The notes under the pieces were generated by a model. It was not told the DNA's origin. It did no database searches and saw only the letters and a list, made by a program, of their open reading frames with translations. Below, piece by piece: positions 44,941-48,419 of a stretch of 48,419 nucleotides of DNA. The stretch covers positions 1-48,419 of the forward strand of contig JAAXPZ010000020.1 of NCBI GenBank assembly GCA_012329065.1, written 5' to 3'. Position 1 is the first letter of the stretch, and each line of letters opens with the position of its first letter. A program made the translations under genes and the position numbers. This DNA comes from Sulfurovum sp. (GTDB lineage: Bacteria; Campylobacterota; Campylobacteria; Campylobacterales; Sulfurovaceae).

Positions 44941-45885
44941 TTATGGGATCGGAACTGCACCCAATACCTTCTCTACAATGAAGTCTTGATCTATGCCTTC
45001 AGCTTGAGCCTCATAGCTCAATATAATTCGGTGCCTCAATATCTCTTTGGCGATATAAGCAATTTCTATAGGAGACACAAAATCTTGTCCTTTGAGATAA
45101 GCTATCGCTCTAGATGCTTTATACATATCAATACTAGCTCTTGGGCTCGCACCAAATTCAATGTAATTTTGTATCTCATCTATGCCATACTTCTGTGGCT
45201 CTCTGGTTGCAAATATCAACTCAACTATATACTTCTCTACCTCTTCATCTAAATGAACTTTCATCGCCTCATGCCTGATTCCATCTAGGTCCTCAGCTGT
45301 AGCAACTTGTTCTATAGTTCCAAAGCTATTGTTTGCTGCTCTTCTAGCGATCTCTAGCTCCTCTTCTCTGGTATTGTAGCCAACTACGACCTTCATCATA
45401 AAACGATCCAACTGTGCCTCTGGAAGCTCATAGGCTCCTTCCTGTTCTACTGGATTTTGTGTCGCCATTGTCAAAAACGGAAGATCCAAATGAAAAGTCT
45501 CATCGCCTATAGTCACCTGTCTCTCTTGCATTACTTCAAGTAGTGCTGATTGTACTTTGGCTGGTGCACGGTTAATTTCATCAGCTAATAGTAGATTTGT
45601 AAATACAGGACCTTTTTTTATCTTAAATAAGTTCTTGGATGGATCATATATCTCTGTGCCTATGATATCAGAAGGAAGCAAATCTGGTGTAAACTGCACT
45701 CTTTTAAAATCAAGACCAAGTGTCTTTGCAAGTGCATTTACTGTAGTTGTTTTAGCAAGCCCTGGCACACCTTCTAACAATATGTGTCCACGGCAAATCA
45801 AACCAGCAAGTAGACCTTCGATCATTTTATTCTGACCAACAACTACTTTGCTGATTTCTTCTTTAATTCTTTGGATCGTCTCCAA
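44941..45885 (-). CDS. moxR: MoxR family AAA+ ATPase
   Basis: The 314-residue AAA+ protein has Walker A LEGVPGLAKTT near residues 38-48 (the MoxR variant G-x-x-G-x-[AG]-K-T), Walker B LLADEINRAP, sensor 1 TMATQNPVEQEGAYELPEAQ and the arginine finger region DRFMMK. MoxR ATPases act as chaperones that fit cofactors or partners to vWA-domain proteins. The start is TTG at 45885 with AGAGGAG seven bases upstream. It is the first gene of the seven-gene operon moxR, DUF58, DUF4381-like, batA, batB, batC, batD. Confidence 0.93.
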   Translation of the reverse strand: METIQRIKEEISKVVVGQNKMIEGLLAGLICRGHILLEGVPGLAKTTTVNALAKTLGLDFKRVQFTPDLLPSDIIGTEIYDPSKNLFKIKKGPVFTNLLLADEINRAPAKVQSALLEVMQERQVTIGDETFHLDLPFLTMATQNPVEQEGAYELPEAQLDRFMMKVVVGYNTREEELEIARRAANNSFGTIEQVATAEDLDGIRHEAMKVHLDEEVEKYIVELIFATREPQKYGIDEIQNYIEFGASPRASIDMYKASRAIAYLKGQDFVSPIEIAYIAKEILRHRIILSYEAQAEGIDQDFIVEKVLGAVPIP

Positions 45886-45935
45886 TATAAGCTCCTCTAT
45901 AAAGATATTTCTAAAAGGAGTTTACATAAATCGGT

Positions 45936-45950
45936 TTAACTAATAGTTAA
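45936..45950. other. 15-bp palindrome upstream of the moxR operon
   Basis: TTAACTAATAGTTAA is a perfect odd-centred palindrome about 50 bp before the moxR start and 4 bp after the small lipoprotein stop. Its position suits an operator for the operon, but an AT-rich dyad this short could be chance. Confidence 0.3.
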
Positions 45951-45954
45951 TGTC

Positions 45955-46251
45955 CTATCGGCACCGTCTATAGCCAGCTCTCCACCCATTTCTATAACTT
46001 GAAGAATTCCTCCAATAGTAGCTACTCTTGTACCATCGTCCTCTGGCACTTGAGCAACCGTTATTATAGCCTCTATTGTAATAGCTTCTACTATAAGTGG
46101 GTCTACGATTTTCGTTAGCAATCACTGTTCCAGCTACACCCACAGCAGCTCCCGTCGCAAGACCTCTCTCAAAATCTGTACACCCAGTCATAGTAGAGCC
46201 AGCCAATACCATTGAGCCAATAATAGCTATTTTCATCAATACCTTTTTCAT
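45955..46251 (-). CDS. Small lipoprotein with glycine-zipper segment and Arg/Tyr/Ser-rich tail
   Basis: The 98-residue protein has a signal peptide ending in a lipobox-like GSTMTGC (Cys near residue 24). It is followed by GLATGAAVGVAGTVIA, a Gly/Ala-rich segment like the glycine-zipper lipoproteins, and a basic C-terminal half rich in Tyr, Arg, Ser, Asn and Gly with two Cys. AAAGGAGATATA precedes the ATG, and a TATAAT box lies on the minus strand near 46275. It is a single gene upstream of moxR. Function unknown; the tail resembles no family I know. Confidence 0.7.
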   Translation of the reverse strand: MKKVLMKIAIIGSMVLAGSTMTGCTDFERGLATGAAVGVAGTVIANENRRPTYSRSYYNRGYNNGCSSARGRWYKSSYYWRNSSSYRNGWRAGYRRCR

Positions 46252-46341
46252 TATATCTCCTTTATTTGATAAAGTATTATAGCATAAAATTATGTCATAA
46301 TTATGTTAAATGCAATCTATGGGCTGAGAACAACTTGAAGA

Positions 46342-46391
46342 ATGCCAGAATCAACAATCCAACCCTGGCATCTAATAGCGATAATCGCTAT
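46342..46391 (-). terminator. Probable terminator region of the adhesin gene
   Basis: Two inverted repeats follow the adhesin. ATAGCGAT/ATCGCTAT (46375-46391) overlaps the stop codon with a 1-nt centre. ATGCCAG/CTGGCAT (46342-46348 with 46365-46371) makes a 7-bp stem with a 16-nt loop and is followed on the minus strand by TCTTC, a weak T-rich tail. The remaining sequence up to the small lipoprotein promoter is AT-rich with nothing else recognised. Confidence 0.45.
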
Positions 46392-48419
46392 ACCTTAAAG
46401 TATCTTTCCTCTCTTCTCATAAAGTAGAAACCTGCAAGAAGCGTGGCAAGTACCATGCCTAACACGCCTAGCATGCCCAGTGAATCTACGCTATCACTTT
46501 TGAGATTAGCACACCCACAATCGACAGCTACATCGATATCCATATTGCTTTCACCTGCTGCTATTGTAACTGGATATGTAAGAGTATTGTCACTCACAAC
46601 CGTACTGCTGTCATTGTTAGCACTGAAAATATACTGATCTTCCACTAGGTCTGTTGGAAGTGTAAATCGTACTTGATAGCTCCCTGGATCTACATCAAAC
46701 TCATAATGACCATTGGCATCAGTTTGCACAATGCAACCTGTACTTGGGCACGACGAAAGAGGACCTCCATTGCTATCTAATAATTCTACTGTAGCACCAA
46801 CGATCGGCTCTTCTCCGATATTGAAAACTCCATTTCCATTTCTATCTACCCAGAAGGTATCTCCAATATAAGATTGGACTGGAGGAGCGACACCTATATA
46901 TGTCACACTAAGTGTCGCCTCATTGCTTATATCTCCGTTAGTTTCTCTAATGGTATAATTCACTACTGTTGGACTGCCTACTAAGTCTTCACTTGGCACA
47001 AATGTCACAACTCCAGTATCTTCATCAACTAACCATTCTCCCTCGTCAGGCACAACAAAGCCAATAATGTCGCCATCACTGTCCCTAATAATATCTGTTG
47101 CAGTATTAGGTGCTATCAAGCTTACACTTCTAGGATCAAGTCCATACGAAGTTTGCTGATCGTTGGCAATTGGATTCATACTTGCTGTCTCACCTATAGG
47201 CAAACTCATATTGCTATCATCATTAGCTACAGGAGGGTAGTTGATAGTTATTACTGAACTTGTAGGATTACCTTGTGTATCCTCTATCGTATATTCTACA
47301 GGTGTAGGGTCGCCAACATAGCCACTTTCTGGGCTAAAGGTTACAACACCTGTAGTTTCGTCTACACTCCATATACCCTCTCCTGGGATAGTGAAGCCTA
47401 TCACATCACCGCTACTATCGGTTATAACATCTATTGCATTGGCAGGCTCTGTCAAAGTAGCTGTAGCTGGATCTAGATCAAATGTTCCACCACTGTCATT
47501 ACCTACAATATCTATACTAGCGTCTCCATCAGTTGCAACACTTATATTGTCATCTGTTGATATAGGACCTTTGATTGCTAGTCCCGTTGATGTCTCATCA
47601 TCTGGATCTCCATCTCCGTTGGCATCATGATCAACAGGGTTCTGCGGATCATCTGATGTATCATTTACATCATTGCCACTTGGATCTTGTGCTGCTACTG
47701 TTGCTTGATTTAGTACTTTTCCATCTATTATATCTTGTTCGGTAATGGTATGTACTCCAGTAAATGTAGTTATGTCACTCTGTCCTATAGCAAGTGAAAC
47801 TATAGGTCCACCACTAATCACCGCATTAGCATCAGTAACACTTACATTTGTCAATACTACATCTCCAGTATTTGTAATATTAAATTCATATCCGATCGTC
47901 TCACCTATATCAGCATAGCCATCACCATTTTCATCCATAAATGTACCAAGCTTAGTAAGGCTTATAGATGGTGCATCTTGTGGATAATCAATTGTCACTG
48001 TTGCCACATTTGAGGTATTGCCTGTAACATCATCTACTGTATAAGTAATTGGTGTAGGGTCACCTGTGAATGTAACAAGTGGTGTAAATGTAAGTTCACC
48101 TGTATTGTCTACAACCCATGTTCCTTCATTTGGCACAGTGATCTCATCTGTATCACCATCACTATCTGTATCTGTAAGTGTTGCTCCTACTACAGAAGAG
48201 TTTAGGTCTACTGTACTCGGATCTGTATCGTTTTGGTCATCTGTGTCATTATCAAGGATGGTTTGTATAACTGGATCTCCAGTTGTTCCTGTTTTATGAT
48301 CATCTACTGCTACTGGTGCATCTTGTGGATAATCAATTGTCACTGTTGCCACATTTGAGGTATTGCCTGTAACATCATCTACTGTATAAGTAATTGGACT
48401 TGGGTCACCTGTGAATGTA
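46388..48419 (-). CDS. C-terminal part of a giant repetitive surface adhesin (CshA-type, DUF11 and SdrD_B domains), 5' end outside window
   Basis: The frame is open through the right edge, so the N-terminus is missing; the GTG at 48352 is an internal Val of a repeat, not a start. Domains from the visible N-side: a CshA-type fibril repeat (DEITVPNEGTWVVDNTGELTF..PITYTVDD), a DUF11-like module (about 47600-47970; GETIGYEFNITNTGDVVLTNVSV), two more CshA-type repeats, and an SdrD_B/Cna_B-like module (about 46550-46890; GDTFWVDRNGNGVFNIGEEP). A Cys pair follows, then a C-terminal membrane helix ending in MRREERYFKV. Asp and Asn are abundant, suggesting calcium-stabilised modules. It is probably a cell-surface or secreted adhesin. 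The short C-terminal hydrophobic helix plus Arg cluster resembles a sorting tail. Confidence 0.85.
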   Translation of the reverse strand, partial: TFTGDPSPITYTVDDVTGNTSNVATVTIDYPQDAPVAVDDHKTGTTGDPVIQTILDNDTDDQNDTDPSTVDLNSSVVGATLTDTDSDGDTDEITVPNEGTWVVDNTGELTFTPLVTFTGDPTPITYTVDDVTGNTSNVATVTIDYPQDAPSISLTKLGTFMDENGDGYADIGETIGYEFNITNTGDVVLTNVSVTDANAVISGGPIVSLAIGQSDITTFTGVHTITEQDIIDGKVLNQATVAAQDPSGNDVNDTSDDPQNPVDHDANGDGDPDDETSTGLAIKGPISTDDNISVATDGDASIDIVGNDSGGTFDLDPATATLTEPANAIDVITDSSGDVIGFTIPGEGIWSVDETTGVVTFSPESGYVGDPTPVEYTIEDTQGNPTSSVITINYPPVANDDSNMSLPIGETASMNPIANDQQTSYGLDPRSVSLIAPNTATDIIRDSDGDIIGFVVPDEGEWLVDEDTGVVTFVPSEDLVGSPTVVNYTIRETNGDISNEATLSVTYIGVAPPVQSYIGDTFWVDRNGNGVFNIGEEPIVGATVELLDSNGGPLSSCPSTGCIVQTDANGHYEFDVDPGSYQVRFTLPTDLVEDQYIFSANNDSSTVVSDNTLTYPVTIAAGESNMDIDVAVDCGCANLKSDSVDSLGMLGVLGMVLATLLAGFYFMRREERYFKV
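47970..48419 (-). repeat. 345-bp tandem coding repeat in the adhesin gene
   Basis: The sequence from 47970 recurs at 48315 with a spacing of 345 bp (115 codons). Over the 105 bp visible before the window ends, the copies differ at only about three adjacent positions (near 48053-48057 versus 48398-48402). The array probably continues beyond the right edge. Such near-identity means recent duplication or ongoing homogenisation. Confidence 0.85.

Noticed and set aside
48352-48352. Start codon of the adhesin gene
   Set aside because: The GTG is a Val within a repeat that matches the internal copy 345 bp away, and the frame stays open to the window edge.
46388-48419. CRISPR array or RTX calcium-binding nonapeptides
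   Set aside because: The repeats are long coding modules with diverged copies, without spacers, and the GGxGxDxUx nonapeptide pattern is absent.

Overview
The window looks like a chromosome segment of a Campylobacterota (Epsilonproteobacteria) bacterium, probably a free-living one such as a Sulfurovum or Sulfurimonas relative; genus is a guess. Reasons: an orphan regulator of the CosR/HsrA type followed by ferredoxin and Ppx, the lpxC-tsaB-thrB-ylxR-infB-rbfA-rimP-ribD order, hisA-prmA-ftsH, AT-rich intergenic DNA, and very tight packing with many 1-20 bp overlaps. G+C is moderate to low by eye (not counted). Most of the window is core genome; no phage, complete IS, integrase or CRISPR array was seen.

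Layout. 39-3859 (minus): LPS genes (O-antigen ligase-like, MsbA flippase, late acyltransferase). 3919-9096 (plus): PolB-like exonuclease, hisH carrying an in-frame insertion of tandem palindromic repeats, hisA, prmA, ftsH. 9105-10850 (plus): a promoter, a 25-codon leader peptide ending in a Leu-rich run, then leuA. 10983-16417 (minus): serS, a giant Ig-repeat lipoprotein, a small outer-membrane barrel. 16541-16617: tRNA-Met(CAT). 16690-18745 (plus): groES-groEL with a clear sigma70 promoter. 18756-32083 (minus): xseA, menG/ubiE, ribD, rimP, rbfA, infB, ylxR, thrB, tsaB, lpxC, M23 peptidase, DHH phosphoesterase, nadC, nadA. 32170-33128 (plus): plsY, folB. 33112-33618 (minus): L,D-transpeptidase. 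33727-36238 (plus): CosR/HsrA-type regulator, ferredoxin, Ppx/GppA. 36285-38342 (minus): bamA. 38506-39336 (plus): tyrA. 39331-45885 (minus): a complete MoxR-DUF58-Bat operon. 45955-46251: small lipoprotein. 46388 to the right edge (minus): the 3' part of a very large repetitive surface adhesin.

The genes group into envelope building (LPS, BamA, PlsY, L,D-transpeptidase, M23, surface proteins), translation (rimP, rbfA, infB, serS, prmA), protein quality control (FtsH, GroE, MoxR/Bat) and amino-acid and cofactor synthesis (His, Leu, Thr, Tyr, NAD, riboflavin, folate).

The most unusual items are (1) the 54-bp (18-aa) tandem hairpin repeat embedded in frame in hisH, (2) the Leu-rich leader peptide in front of leuA, (3) a 23-bp inverted repeat between moxR and the DUF58 gene whose only mismatches become G-U pairs in the sense transcript, and (4) a set of short intergenic hairpins sharing an AGGG core, often just after stop codons.
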